From a virus, in IMG/VR virus record IMGVR_UViG_3300037541_000208, positions 1 to 39,912 of that record: 39,912 nt of DNA. One strand, written 5' to 3'. The stretch's first letter is position 1. Every line of letters starts with the position of its first letter. The notes below the pieces were generated by a model, which ran no database searches, was not told the DNA's origin, and was given only the letters and a program-made list of their open reading frames with translations. Below are positions 18,801-29,308 of this stretch, in pieces. The position numbers were made by a program, and so were the translations under genes.

Positions 18801-21800
18801 TAACAAACCTTGTAGCATCATTAGGTATTAGCCCTACTAATACATCTACAGCATTAACACCTGTTAACTCTGATCCAAGACAGCTACAAACAATGACTTG
18901 GATACCTGAAGATAGTCCAGAATATACTCCAGAGGTTGCTGCTATTAGAAACAACGCTACTGATATTGAAGATCATGTTAATTTTAGAGTTGTAAGAGAA
19001 GATCTTATTGATGCTGATGGTAATGTAAAACAAGATTTTGTAGAACCAAACAATCAGGTAAGTGAAGAAATGGTTGGTACTGGTGTTAAGGTAGCTGTGG
19101 GTATCCCTGAACTAAAGCAAATGCTTAATGATACAGAACCTGGAGTTAAATATGCAATCCAAGTATTCTACGATAATGTTCATATTGGGTTTTTAAATAC
19201 ACCTAATAAATATAGGTTTGGTGATTCAATGGATGAATTTAATGGCAGTGTAGAACACTTAGCCATGTTAAATCCTAGGTATGTTAAAACTGAAGATGAT
19301 GGTACTATTGTTCCAAGTAGAGAAGGTATTAAGTTTATTAACATCTATAAAAATTCAGCGGAGTCATTTAATAAACTATTGAATCAAATTAAAGATGGTG
19401 ATAAATTTGATTTTACTAATCAAGAAGTAAAACTTATCTATGATGTACACTTTGATTTTTCTGGAATGAAGAAAGATTCTGTAGGTTTATCTCTACAGGA
19501 GTTGTCTCTAGTAGCTAATGGAAATACAGTATCTAGATTAGAAGATATACTATCAAGTGTTCCTGATGATTTACCAAAAGAAGGTATTATAATATATAAT
19601 AAAAATCTAAACGTATACTATATATTTGATCATGTAGCACAAGAAGCTTTTGAAATACCTGGTGGTTATAACTCTGAACTAAATAGCCATTTTGCAACTG
19701 CTATTACTAAAATGAAAGAAAACTCTTTTGCTTTAGGTGCACTATATAACATTAATGATAAATCTTTATTTACTATTATTAAAGATGAAGAAGTAGATGT
19801 TCCTGAGTTTGATTCTCTTTTTACACAAGAGCTTTCTGATGATTTAGAGAATGCTATAGAAGAACTAAAAGAACTAAAAGCTGCTTATAAACTAAATGAT
19901 TTCTTTACAACTAAGCAGGGTAAAAATACAAATTTAGCCAGACTCAATTCAAAATTTAGAAAATATAGATTTACATCTTTTGGTAGAAATTATGTAATGG
20001 GGTATGTTGCTAGAAGAGATAGCACAGGAGAACCTTATATTGAATTACAATTATCAGTTTCAACAGGAAACACTGATGCATTTACTAATATTACTTTAGG
20101 TGTTTACAATCTTAAGAAAGAAGCTATACCTTATGTAAAAGGAAGTAAAATATCAGCAACTAGCCAACCTTTCCTATTTGATGATAAAGCTTTCTTATTT
20201 ACAAAAAATGGTTTAAAGTATAATGGTAACATTATCAAATCATCTAAAAATCTTATACAAGCGTTAAATCAAAAAATTGATAATGAATTAACTAAACAAA
20301 AAAATGCTAGAACTAAAAATCCTAATGACAACTATGCATTAGGTCACATTATTAATTTATCTTATGTAGATCCTGCAACAGGTAAAGCTGTACCAGCATC
20401 TATAGAAAATGTAAAAAGGAATGTATCTTCAGATAAAACAGCATCTAATTTAAATAATTACAAAACATTAAGAACACCTGATTTAAAAATAACATTTACA
20501 AAACCAGGTGGTGTAACTGGATTAGTTGTAGATGAACTTGAAGCTTCTATAGAAAGAGCTTTAAATGCAACAAGCTCTTATAGTGAAAGAGCATTACTAG
20601 ATGCTATTCAAACACTAAAAGATTCATTCCTTGGTCAAAATGCTGAAGTACAGAATAACTATAGAATAAAATATAATAAAGCATTAGGGCATGTTAATGC
20701 TCTTATTAATAAGAGACCAGCTTCTGCTACACCTACAACTGTATCTGAAGGTAGGTATGTAGCTAAGTTAGAAGGTGGTGTTTGGAAACTATATGATAGT
20801 CTAGGAGAAAGCTTAGGTCTTACTTACAACACAAAGGAAGAGGCTATTCGAGAAATGAAAATCGGTGTAATAACTGAAAAAATACAAGAAGCAGTATTAT
20901 CAGAAGATAACTATAATAACTGGAGTAATATAAGAGACCACTCTGATGATGCTGAGTTTGAAAATGCTTTTGAGTTTGCAATGGATAATGTAATTGACCC
21001 TTCTTTAAAAGGTAGTCTTACACCAGAGATTATAAAAATGTCACTGGATCAGCATAAAATAACTAAAAATACAAATATTCAAAATACTATAATTCCATTA
21101 CTAGTAGAGCTAGAAGCAATACTAAATAATCCAACCACTACAAGTGCTCCAGCAGCTCCTACTACAACAGCACCTGACCCAAATGCATCAGGTGGACTAG
21201 GTTCTTATTCTACTAGTGAAGTATTATCAAAAGAGTATGAAGAAATATCTGAAAAGAAATCTAGGTTGTTAGACTTATTACCAGACTGGGTATCTATTAG
21301 AGATATTGAAACTGTTCAAGAAGGATTATCTAAAACAGGATTTACCTATGGTATGTTTAAGAATGCTGCTATCTACTTAGCTAGAAATGCTCCTAAAGGT
21401 ACAGAGTACCATGAGGCATTCCATGCTGTAATGAGAGTGTTGCTTACAGATAATCAAATCATAAAGATTTTACAAGAAGCTAAAACTAGATATGGTAAAC
21501 CTACCAAAGAGCAGTTAGACAATCTAAAAGCTAAATCAGGTAAGTATGATAAACTAACAAAAGAGCAACTTGTTAATTTATGGTATGAAGAACAAATGGC
21601 TGATGAGTTCATGGATTACATGAACAACAAAAAGCAAATGGAATCAACTTCTTTTATTAGAAAGATGTTTGATAGACTTATCAGAGCTATTAAAGGATTG
21701 TTTACTAGTAAAGATGGTTCTGGTGTTACAGATTCTATAATAGATAAGTTGTTTACAGATATATCAGAAGGTAAATTTAAGAAAGCTCCTAAGGTAAAAC

Positions 21801-24800
21801 AATCTATTATACCATTAGATGTTGAAGCATTCAAGCTATTGAAAAATAATGACAATAGTTTTATGAATGTTGAAGCTACTAATAACATTATGAATAGTGT
21901 TTTCTTTGATGCTCTAACTTTCAAAAATGAAAACGGGTTCCTTACAAGTGATGAGATTGATGCTATTATAGATAGTATTAGAGAAGAAGTCTATGCTCCT
22001 AGTAACTTTAGTTTTATGTTAGATAATATGGCTGAAGAAAATCCATCTGAAGCTCTTAGAGTTAGAGATAACATACAGACTATGTATGATAGTATGAATA
22101 GTGAGGATAACAAAAAAGAAATTATTAAAGTTATACTTGATATGGTATCTTTGTATAAATTTACTGATTTTGATATTGATGTTGATATGGAAGATGATAA
22201 AGGTATAGAACTTATACAGAAATCAAACCAAAGAGTAGGTGGAATGGATTCTCTTGGGAACAAGCTAAAACAGTACATAATGTTTACACCTACTATATCT
22301 GATAAGTATGGCTTTAAATTATCTAAAGAAGAACTAGAGGCATTAGTAAATGATGAGAATGTACCACTATCTTTAAGAAAAGCATTTGTTAACTATGTAG
22401 ATGGTTATAAACTCCATAACTCTATGGAGAGGATGTTAGTTAATACTAAGAGAGAAGACTTATTAAATAAGTTATATAACTTGACAAATGAAAATGCAGA
22501 TTTAAATGCATTCTATACTAGAATAGTTATAGACATCTATAATGATTTAAAAATAGAATTACCAGATAACTACAAGAAAGATATACTTAGTATACCAATT
22601 ACTACACTAGCTAAGTCTACACACTTTAGAATGTTTACTGCTGGTTATAATAAGCACAAAGTAAACTCTATTATTAACAGGGTAGATAAGAAAACAGGTA
22701 TGTCTAAACTGCACAGATCTAATCTAAATGATGTTCAAGACAACCAGTTAAAAATATGGTATAATGATTTTAGAGGTTCTAATTTCATGAGCACTCCAAA
22801 AAGTGTTATTGAAAAAGCACTTACTGATGTTGATGATGCTTTAGCAATGGTTAACCCTGCTCAGTTCCAAGCTAAGTTTGAAACTATTAAAAGGGTAATG
22901 AGAGATGTTTATAAGATTACTCTTAGTGACAATTATATTAAACTGTCCTTGTTTCATAAAAACTCTGAGCTATTCCAAAATGTACAGGAAGGTAGTGAGC
23001 TTTATGAAATTAAAAAACTATATGAGTCTTATAAAGATATAGAGTATTTGAGTAAAGAGATTGTCTTGGCTATTGATTCTTCAATTAGATTTAATAAAGA
23101 TGATCAAATAATAACACACCATTTTACTAAAAGTAAAGAAGAGCTTGATAAAGATAGAGATGAGGATGTACAAAACTCTGAGTTAGATGCGTCTAACCTA
23201 GGTGCTGTTTCCTTAGTAAAGAAACTAGCTTATGGTAATTCAATGTTTGATGTATCAGCATCACCTTCAACTTTTACTAATGTAAATAATGAAAAGGTAT
23301 ACAATCACTTATACCCTAATTACTTAACTACATTTGCTTTAGCTGTAAGAAATAGTATGGCTAAAACTAATTTTGATTTTATAGATGCTTATGATTATAA
23401 TGAAGGGTTTGAATCCTTTAAGAAATTTATGTTTGAAAACAACTTAGCATCTCCTTTAGAAGATGATTTAGTTTTAAACATTTACTATAGACAATTGAGG
23501 TATAATCCTGTACTTAATAATAAAAGTATAAGAGAAGCCTTTGTAAATAACTTTGAATGTTTTATTAATGATGGTTTAAAATCACAATCTTTTGATGCTA
23601 GCTTTAAAGGTATTGAGTTTGCTGATTCTTATGCATCTCTTGACCCTAGAGCAAAGGTTTTGTTTAACTTAAATCAATTTGCAAACCAGGAAGAAAACTC
23701 TATTGATAAAGATGTAAAGAATAATAACAATGGTGAAATAACTGACGTAAGGTTATATCCTATTACTTGGGTAGAGAATGGTGGTAAGAGTACACAATGG
23801 TCAGCATTGGTACCAGACCTTAGTTACATTAATGACTTAGGGTTAATTAATGATACTGCTATTTCATCTTATACAGCTTTACTAAAAGCAGAACTTGAAA
23901 GAGTTAGGGAAGAGTATCAAACTATTATTAATGGTGATGGTGTTGTTGATGGGTATAATACTATACCTGGTAATACACCTGAACAGAATGCAAAGCTAAT
24001 TGAGACACTTACAAACCCAGCTTCTGAGGAAGAGTTCATGAAAGCTATCTCTAAGTTTAGAGCACTTAGATTAGCTCACTTTGAAGTAATTAAAACCATT
24101 AACCTTGATTTATATAAATCATTAATTATCAATGCTATAAATGGTGATACAACATTTGATGGTAAAGCTATAGCTGAACTAGTATCTGATTATCATTTTA
24201 ATGAATTCATTGAATTCTTAAAAAGCCCAGACATTAGAGTTATCAGTAATAAAGAAAATATGCTTCCTGCATATTATACTAAAGATGGTGGTCCTGATAT
24301 GAATTTATTAAAGCAGTTTTTCTTAAACTATTTTATTAACTCAGCATCATTAAACAATCTATTAGTAGGTGACTTAAATGCTAACTACAAAAGCCCTACT
24401 GACTTGTTCAAGAGGATGGCAGGGTTAAATGCTGCAGGTCCATCTCAAGGGTTTGGAGAAAGTAATATTGCTATTGTTGATGATATTATAGTTAAAGATC
24501 CTTTACTAGGTGATATTAAAACTACAGATGGTCAATCACAAGCTACTATTTGGTGGTATATGAATCAGTATTTACCTACAGGTGGTAAATGGAATCCAGA
24601 AATTGAAAGAATATATTCTAAAATTCTAAAGCTAGAAGAACTTAGCCCAGAGGAAGTTGCAATTTTGCAGGATACAGGAACACTATTAAATCCTAGAAAA
24701 ACCTCTGGGTATGCTTTTAACTTTTATGGTAAAACATCTACAGCTGTTATTTCAAGAAAAGAAACTTCATATGTATCTGAGCAAGATAGAGAATTGTTTG

Positions 24801-27800
24801 AACAAGAGGTAGTTAAGCTATTACCATCATCAGGATTAATTTATGGTACACAAGCATTCCAAGATCAAGTATTGTTAGTACAATCTTTCTATAAACCTAG
24901 AAGAGGTACTGAGGAACTCCATGATCTTTTAAATAAAATGGAACAATCTAATGTAGATTTACTATTCTTTAAGACTGCTGTTAAAACAATTAAAGCTGAC
25001 ATACAAAATGTTAATGCTAGTAGCTTTACTTATATGAAAGTGAACAATGAGTTTATTAGAGAGCAAGTTGTAACTGATAGTGTTAAGGATGAAATTATCC
25101 ATGGTACTCAGCTAATGCAATTAATCTGGAGTGAACAAGATGATGCTACTATAGTTAAGTTTAATGGTGAAAAAGTTAGTATTGGTGAGCTTAGAAAATC
25201 TTATAAAAACTTACTAGGCTGGAGAGTTAATGAGGGGTTTGAGCAATTACAGAAAGCTATTCTTAAAAATGATAAAGCTAACTATAAGATATTGTTAAAA
25301 TCATTTCAGCAATCTATTATAGAACAAGGTGCTGATCCAACATTACTTGAGTTGTTTAATTCATTAGGTGAATTACCTGAATACAATTTAAATAATCCTA
25401 GAACATTAGGAATGTTTGAAAAGATGTTTATGTCTTTTGTTAGCAAGAGTGTATTCTCTAGAAAAACAGCAGGACATAAGTTTACATTAAGAACAGATTA
25501 TGGTCACAATGTACTTAAAAGAAGTGATGGTAGTATAATATCTAGACAGGATTATGATGCTAATCCAGAAGCATATAGAAATGCTACAGTAGATAGGCTT
25601 AAAATTACAACTGATCCTAATAACCCTAAGATTAAATATGCAGAGTGTAAGATACCAATTCAATTAGCATCTATGTTAGAAATAGATGAAAATGGATTCC
25701 TTACATCAGAAGCTGCAGAAATGTTAGGTCTGCGTATTCCATCACAAGATAAGCACTCAATGCTTTACTTAAAAGTTGTTGAAGTATTACCTGCAGAATT
25801 AGGTCCACAAATTATAATGCCTAGAGAAGTTATTGCTTTATCTGGAGCTGACTTTGATATTGACTCTGAGTTTGCAAGAGCTCTAGAGCATTTTATGTCT
25901 AATGGTAACATTATAGCATTTGGAGGATATTTAACTAGCAGTAATCCTGTAGGTGCAGCGTATGAAGAATACTTAGAAAGTAAACATAACTCTAAAGAAG
26001 TTAAGATTCAAGCTGAGTATTTACTTAAAGATAACTTAGGGTATCAAGAGATTGCCAAAGACTATGAGAGAGCTAAGGGTGACTACAAAAAAACTGATAA
26101 GAAAGATAGAAAAGCTGTAGCTGAAGCTAAGGAGTTAAAAGAAAATATAAAAGCTGTAATTAAATCTTATAAAGATGCTGCTAATCAAAAGGCTATGGAG
26201 TACTTTGGTTACCCATCTAACTTTACTGAATTCAGTGATAGATACAGTGGTCAGATCTTAAACAATGTTAAAAAGTTTAAAGAACAGAAAATATCTGAAA
26301 TAACTCCATTAACTATGGAGGAAGCTAATAACCACTTACTAAATATTGAAAAGACTTTTGTACATAATGAAGGTAATAAGGAAATAGCAATGACTCCAGC
26401 TAGTGATAAAGCTGCTAGGTATTTTATGGAGAATTTCTATGATACTATAGAAGATCCATTATCAGCTGTAGATTATTCAACACCACAAGCTGTTATTAGA
26501 GGTTCTAATGCTAATGCTATTGGTCAGGAGAATATTGGTATTGCTGCACTAGCTAATGTTATGTTCCAGTATTTGAAAGATAACAATACTGAAATCAAAG
26601 GATTAGGTGTTGTAGATTCTTATAGATCAGAAAACAATGATAGAATAAATGATGCTATTTCTACAGTTGTAACAATGGCTGTGGATAACGCTAATGAGCA
26701 ATATGCAATTAGATTTAACCTAACACCTGCTACACAATCTGTATTTGTAAGTATGTTGATGCTACAAAATAACTTTAATTATGTATCATCATTAATGGTT
26801 CAACCAGCTCTTGTTGAATTTGCAGCAATGGAAGCTTTCAAAAAATCTCCTATAAAAAATAAGATAGAAGAGGGGGAAGAAAATATTGGAAGTTTACCTT
26901 CATTGTTAGGACAATATAAAACTGATGAAAATAAAACATATGAAGATCTATTTACAGAAGGTATTACAGAAGAGATACTAAAGAAAGCTAAGCTGTATGA
27001 TCAGAAAATTAAAAAAGGTCAGACTTTAGCAGCAGATGATTTAACAGCAGACCAGTACAAAGCAGTACAAGAGTTTGCTTTAAAAGAGTTTGAAAAATAT
27101 AAAAACCAAACAGATTCTCTATTCCATTTCTCAAGAGTACTTTCCTTAATTAAAGGATTAAAACCTTCTGTAGGTGATGTAATTACAACAGAAGAATCAC
27201 TAAGAAAATTGGGTATTGAAGTAAAGAATAATACTATTGTTCATACTGATGAGTATAAAGATGCTTTAGAAGATCCAGATAACAATGATTTCCCAATTGA
27301 TTACTTAAAAATATTTAATGGTAACTCATTCTTAAAAGCTGAAGTACTTACTTATACTAGAATGTTAAAACTACTACCTAAGTTTTTTGTAAGTAGAACA
27401 CCGTTAGCACTAGCATTATATGATGATGTTGCTAATAACATTAAGTACATGAAAGTTGAAGACTCTGAAAAACTAACTAGACTAATTAATGGTTATTTAA
27501 CTACAATAGCTTTTAAGAATAAGTATGATAAAGAAGGTAAGTTAATTAATTTTGAAGATTTAATTAGTGATGAAAATACAGAGTCCCTATTAGTTGATAT
27601 TTTAAAAAGGCTAAAGAAAAGTGATAATACTTTAATTAGTAAGAATGAGTTTATTAGATTCCTAGATTATGATAAAGTAACCTATGAGAATAAAAAGAAC
27701 AACTCACTAAATAATAAGACTACTTACACTTTAAAAATAGATTCATTTGCTAAATTAACACCTAACCAAGCTAGAGATTTATCTAACTCTTTTGCACAGC

Positions 27801-29281
27801 TATACACATCAGAAGATCCATTAGCTAGACAATTTGCTCAAAAGATTATATACCATGTACTAGGTAAAGATTTAGGTATGTATAAAAATAACAGTTACTT
27901 ATCTTTTATACCACCAACTATATTAAGACCATACATTAATCAGATTAATGAAATGCATGAGGAGTTACTAAAACCAACTCCTAACTATAAGGCAATATTT
28001 AATATGAGTAAAGAGGAGCTTATTGAAGATTTTACTGAAAAGTATATTAGAGATATTAACAATACAATGTCTATTAAAGGTGGTAGAAGAGTTGTTATTG
28101 GTAGGTTAACTAAAGATGCTATACGTAATGTATACTGGAAACTTAAAGCTTCTGACAAACTACTGATAGAAGCAGATCCAGTACTAGCACCAATTATTGA
28201 GAAAATAAAAACAGAAACTGCATTTACTAATGAAGATTATGAAAACATATGTCCTTTAGTTTTTAACAAAGAGGGTGATGGATTTGAAATTGATATTTTC
28301 AATAACTTCTTTATAACAAATGAAGATGGTACAAGTAAATTAAAAAATCCAGCAATCGTTAGATTCAATAAAAATGTATTGAAAAAAATTGGTTTGTTTA
28401 ACTATGAGATTGTTGAAAAAGATGGTAAGTACTATTCAAACATATTGTTCCCTAAAGGATTAAACATTCTATATGATGATGGTAAAAAACTATTCTATAG
28501 AACTAATTTAACTGTAGGTAAAGGTACAGTAAGTAATAATCCTAATGCAGGTGTTAAAGCTGTCTACAAACAAGTTAGTACACTTGGAAGTAAGCTTGTG
28601 TCACCATATGCTTTCTCAATATCAGAGCAAGTTAAAGAATCAATTAAATCTGGAGCAGTAACACCTGCTGTTACTACATCAGTTCCTGGAACACCTGCTG
28701 CTACTGTTGTTAATACAGCTAAACCAGGATTACAAAGAGGAGCTCCTCAACAACAAGTTACAGTTAAACAGCCAGTACAAATAAAAAATCCTGGTACAAA
28801 AGAATACTATAAAAATTTTGCTAAAAACGGAAATAGATTCCAAATAACACATAAGGGTGTAGTATATGACTTTGTTGTAAATATTACTAAAACTATTGCT
28901 GGAGATAAATATGTTGATTTTGTAGACAATGTTGCAACAGGAGGTAAACTATCTGTTGGTGGAGATAGGTTAGGTGCTAATAACATAGCACAATCAATAA
29001 TAACAACTATTTTAAATATTAAAAATGAAAATTTTGCTGAATTTCAAAATGATCTTAAAGATTTAAAGTTTACTGAAGTAACTGCACCAGTTGTTACACC
29101 TGCACCTGCAGCTCAACCTACTGCTAGTAGATTCAAAACCCAACTATTCTATATGAGTGTAAAGGGTAAATTGGAAGGTCAAGGTATAGATTGGACATAT
29201 GAACAGTATGCTGAATGGGCTAATAGTTTAACTGATGATGTACTTGAGAATGAGCTTAAATGTTTTGGACTTATAAATTAA
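15839..29281 (+). CDS. giant virion RNA polymerase / zincin metallopeptidase polyprotein
   Basis: This 4,480-aa protein starts at ATG 15839; the ATG at 15835 runs into a stop after three codons. Two enzymatic signatures are clear. A zincin site HEAFH (H1858, E1859, H1862) is followed by YEEQMADE (E1917/E1918), giving a plausible third zinc ligand. DFDID at 3338-3342, in the context SGADFDIDSE, matches the metal-binding aspartates of double-psi beta-barrel RNA polymerases, as in the virion polymerase of crAss-like phage phi14:2. Hydrophobic segments near residues 203-225 and 484-500 might interact with membrane. Thr/Ala/Pro-rich linkers at about 1763-1786, 4274-4308 and 4415-4430 mark domain borders. 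Expected role: packaged in the virion, ejected with DNA, and transcribing early genes. It is roughly twice the size of the phi14:2 polymerase, so it probably fuses several ancestral virion proteins. Confidence 0.88.
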   Translation: MNDIEQLFLEGKIDVATYTKLMSQQQTQGLSEDAINVQRSYNQGIKKNLGTDPSLLPNSGTRYQMSMSPEELESYTSRGITPSTFRDYEDDRAERQSIADKWGNGVAKLLGKSITATAGGVGMLGSALYNVAGQFEDLIMGMDAFGGREGDTSLHQIYDNDLMKALDKANREMDTAFTNYVTREEEDYSAFKRMGTANFWSNDFLQGASFVVGAVLTEGAFAAASTAMRLKNLTKVLKSVDNIVGVGDDVIGATANVMGKSAVRQNLYEGATLARQMITSAGYESGVEAMSFVDDAKQKWISEYVATHGVEPSAEELATAMDEIYKVGNSVFGVNLIVTGLTQAKTLPGVFSPKLGKMLGTSANPEKKLVDEMVRTSTLTNKELIRASKYLGKTVDEVKAMENISKYATLTKARKIARGTSRGLEGTVFEGGQEGLQKAISYAGEDYLQDRFDTSESEDIIKSGVEGLSKAFGNNAESWSEIFIGAILGSTGGPGGKGTKWQGGIIEAFRDPGKSADLNNFIDLANKYAVNSEGIMNNYAKHLVLSTNSEVKKKEFAANNDTYNYKSEEAKQLFDYLNMMSKMGRLSEVEEKHLKDLNKLNKQQFEELYGYENLTDEKFSQRKAELSANLKAQVKSAQESRDKASSIYRGGDSDVLDGIAYSIYANKNLDDRRKTMVNEISQMLGKAIPNNLKDVSEIPNVKEVTDLKAAILSLENAKVNPESDQARLDQIEKLNNQLDKILIDNYDKKQRADKRATATTKTEYKNSIGFAVYKSSVLAQVDVLNEIATSENLDPIEKADVEKKLEDLRKIVAEEKQYVGNFNRLLTKKGIDELENQVTSLRDEYLKEEIDARTYTILEARRKADPSEQIYKAQEEAFRRSAAAVNFNLDIIGNMAATKEQLDEIDTIIKDLELKDQEKLDIIKEWFTKFHQALAIYDSLPNEEAKKKYLNETLKPAIAELKFNLLNLKITNPEDYEKLVASGIYKRLTNLVASLGISPTNTSTALTPVNSDPRQLQTMTWIPEDSPEYTPEVAAIRNNATDIEDHVNFRVVREDLIDADGNVKQDFVEPNNQVSEEMVGTGVKVAVGIPELKQMLNDTEPGVKYAIQVFYDNVHIGFLNTPNKYRFGDSMDEFNGSVEHLAMLNPRYVKTEDDGTIVPSREGIKFINIYKNSAESFNKLLNQIKDGDKFDFTNQEVKLIYDVHFDFSGMKKDSVGLSLQELSLVANGNTVSRLEDILSSVPDDLPKEGIIIYNKNLNVYYIFDHVAQEAFEIPGGYNSELNSHFATAITKMKENSFALGALYNINDKSLFTIIKDEEVDVPEFDSLFTQELSDDLENAIEELKELKAAYKLNDFFTTKQGKNTNLARLNSKFRKYRFTSFGRNYVMGYVARRDSTGEPYIELQLSVSTGNTDAFTNITLGVYNLKKEAIPYVKGSKISATSQPFLFDDKAFLFTKNGLKYNGNIIKSSKNLIQALNQKIDNELTKQKNARTKNPNDNYALGHIINLSYVDPATGKAVPASIENVKRNVSSDKTASNLNNYKTLRTPDLKITFTKPGGVTGLVVDELEASIERALNATSSYSERALLDAIQTLKDSFLGQNAEVQNNYRIKYNKALGHVNALINKRPASATPTTVSEGRYVAKLEGGVWKLYDSLGESLGLTYNTKEEAIREMKIGVITEKIQEAVLSEDNYNNWSNIRDHSDDAEFENAFEFAMDNVIDPSLKGSLTPEIIKMSLDQHKITKNTNIQNTIIPLLVELEAILNNPTTTSAPAAPTTTAPDPNASGGLGSYSTSEVLSKEYEEISEKKSRLLDLLPDWVSIRDIETVQEGLSKTGFTYGMFKNAAIYLARNAPKGTEYHEAFHAVMRVLLTDNQIIKILQEAKTRYGKPTKEQLDNLKAKSGKYDKLTKEQLVNLWYEEQMADEFMDYMNNKKQMESTSFIRKMFDRLIRAIKGLFTSKDGSGVTDSIIDKLFTDISEGKFKKAPKVKQSIIPLDVEAFKLLKNNDNSFMNVEATNNIMNSVFFDALTFKNENGFLTSDEIDAIIDSIREEVYAPSNFSFMLDNMAEENPSEALRVRDNIQTMYDSMNSEDNKKEIIKVILDMVSLYKFTDFDIDVDMEDDKGIELIQKSNQRVGGMDSLGNKLKQYIMFTPTISDKYGFKLSKEELEALVNDENVPLSLRKAFVNYVDGYKLHNSMERMLVNTKREDLLNKLYNLTNENADLNAFYTRIVIDIYNDLKIELPDNYKKDILSIPITTLAKSTHFRMFTAGYNKHKVNSIINRVDKKTGMSKLHRSNLNDVQDNQLKIWYNDFRGSNFMSTPKSVIEKALTDVDDALAMVNPAQFQAKFETIKRVMRDVYKITLSDNYIKLSLFHKNSELFQNVQEGSELYEIKKLYESYKDIEYLSKEIVLAIDSSIRFNKDDQIITHHFTKSKEELDKDRDEDVQNSELDASNLGAVSLVKKLAYGNSMFDVSASPSTFTNVNNEKVYNHLYPNYLTTFALAVRNSMAKTNFDFIDAYDYNEGFESFKKFMFENNLASPLEDDLVLNIYYRQLRYNPVLNNKSIREAFVNNFECFINDGLKSQSFDASFKGIEFADSYASLDPRAKVLFNLNQFANQEENSIDKDVKNNNNGEITDVRLYPITWVENGGKSTQWSALVPDLSYINDLGLINDTAISSYTALLKAELERVREEYQTIINGDGVVDGYNTIPGNTPEQNAKLIETLTNPASEEEFMKAISKFRALRLAHFEVIKTINLDLYKSLIINAINGDTTFDGKAIAELVSDYHFNEFIEFLKSPDIRVISNKENMLPAYYTKDGGPDMNLLKQFFLNYFINSASLNNLLVGDLNANYKSPTDLFKRMAGLNAAGPSQGFGESNIAIVDDIIVKDPLLGDIKTTDGQSQATIWWYMNQYLPTGGKWNPEIERIYSKILKLEELSPEEVAILQDTGTLLNPRKTSGYAFNFYGKTSTAVISRKETSYVSEQDRELFEQEVVKLLPSSGLIYGTQAFQDQVLLVQSFYKPRRGTEELHDLLNKMEQSNVDLLFFKTAVKTIKADIQNVNASSFTYMKVNNEFIREQVVTDSVKDEIIHGTQLMQLIWSEQDDATIVKFNGEKVSIGELRKSYKNLLGWRVNEGFEQLQKAILKNDKANYKILLKSFQQSIIEQGADPTLLELFNSLGELPEYNLNNPRTLGMFEKMFMSFVSKSVFSRKTAGHKFTLRTDYGHNVLKRSDGSIISRQDYDANPEAYRNATVDRLKITTDPNNPKIKYAECKIPIQLASMLEIDENGFLTSEAAEMLGLRIPSQDKHSMLYLKVVEVLPAELGPQIIMPREVIALSGADFDIDSEFARALEHFMSNGNIIAFGGYLTSSNPVGAAYEEYLESKHNSKEVKIQAEYLLKDNLGYQEIAKDYERAKGDYKKTDKKDRKAVAEAKELKENIKAVIKSYKDAANQKAMEYFGYPSNFTEFSDRYSGQILNNVKKFKEQKISEITPLTMEEANNHLLNIEKTFVHNEGNKEIAMTPASDKAARYFMENFYDTIEDPLSAVDYSTPQAVIRGSNANAIGQENIGIAALANVMFQYLKDNNTEIKGLGVVDSYRSENNDRINDAISTVVTMAVDNANEQYAIRFNLTPATQSVFVSMLMLQNNFNYVSSLMVQPALVEFAAMEAFKKSPIKNKIEEGEENIGSLPSLLGQYKTDENKTYEDLFTEGITEEILKKAKLYDQKIKKGQTLAADDLTADQYKAVQEFALKEFEKYKNQTDSLFHFSRVLSLIKGLKPSVGDVITTEESLRKLGIEVKNNTIVHTDEYKDALEDPDNNDFPIDYLKIFNGNSFLKAEVLTYTRMLKLLPKFFVSRTPLALALYDDVANNIKYMKVEDSEKLTRLINGYLTTIAFKNKYDKEGKLINFEDLISDENTESLLVDILKRLKKSDNTLISKNEFIRFLDYDKVTYENKKNNSLNNKTTYTLKIDSFAKLTPNQARDLSNSFAQLYTSEDPLARQFAQKIIYHVLGKDLGMYKNNSYLSFIPPTILRPYINQINEMHEELLKPTPNYKAIFNMSKEELIEDFTEKYIRDINNTMSIKGGRRVVIGRLTKDAIRNVYWKLKASDKLLIEADPVLAPIIEKIKTETAFTNEDYENICPLVFNKEGDGFEIDIFNNFFITNEDGTSKLKNPAIVRFNKNVLKKIGLFNYEIVEKDGKYYSNILFPKGLNILYDDGKKLFYRTNLTVGKGTVSNNPNAGVKAVYKQVSTLGSKLVSPYAFSISEQVKESIKSGAVTPAVTTSVPGTPAATVVNTAKPGLQRGAPQQQVTVKQPVQIKNPGTKEYYKNFAKNGNRFQITHKGVVYDFVVNITKTIAGDKYVDFVDNVATGGKLSVGGDRLGANNIAQSIITTILNIKNENFAEFQNDLKDLKFTEVTAPVVTPAPAAQPTASRFKTQLFYMSVKGKLEGQGIDWTYEQYAEWANSLTDDVLENELKCFGLIN

Positions 29282-29282
29282 C

Positions 29283-29290
29283 TATCTTTG
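29283..29290 (+). promoter_or_regulatory. Bacteroidetes-type -7 promoter box (TATCTTTG)
   Basis: TATCTTTG fits TAnnTTTG and begins 2 bases after the polymerase stop codon. It lies 18 bases from the ATG of the 1,694-aa gene, the same spacing as the box upstream of the polymerase gene. A TTTTG lies about 15 bases upstream, a little closer than the usual -33 element, so the upstream half is uncertain. Confidence 0.6.
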
Positions 29291-29308
29291 TAAAAAATGA
29301 TTGTATAA

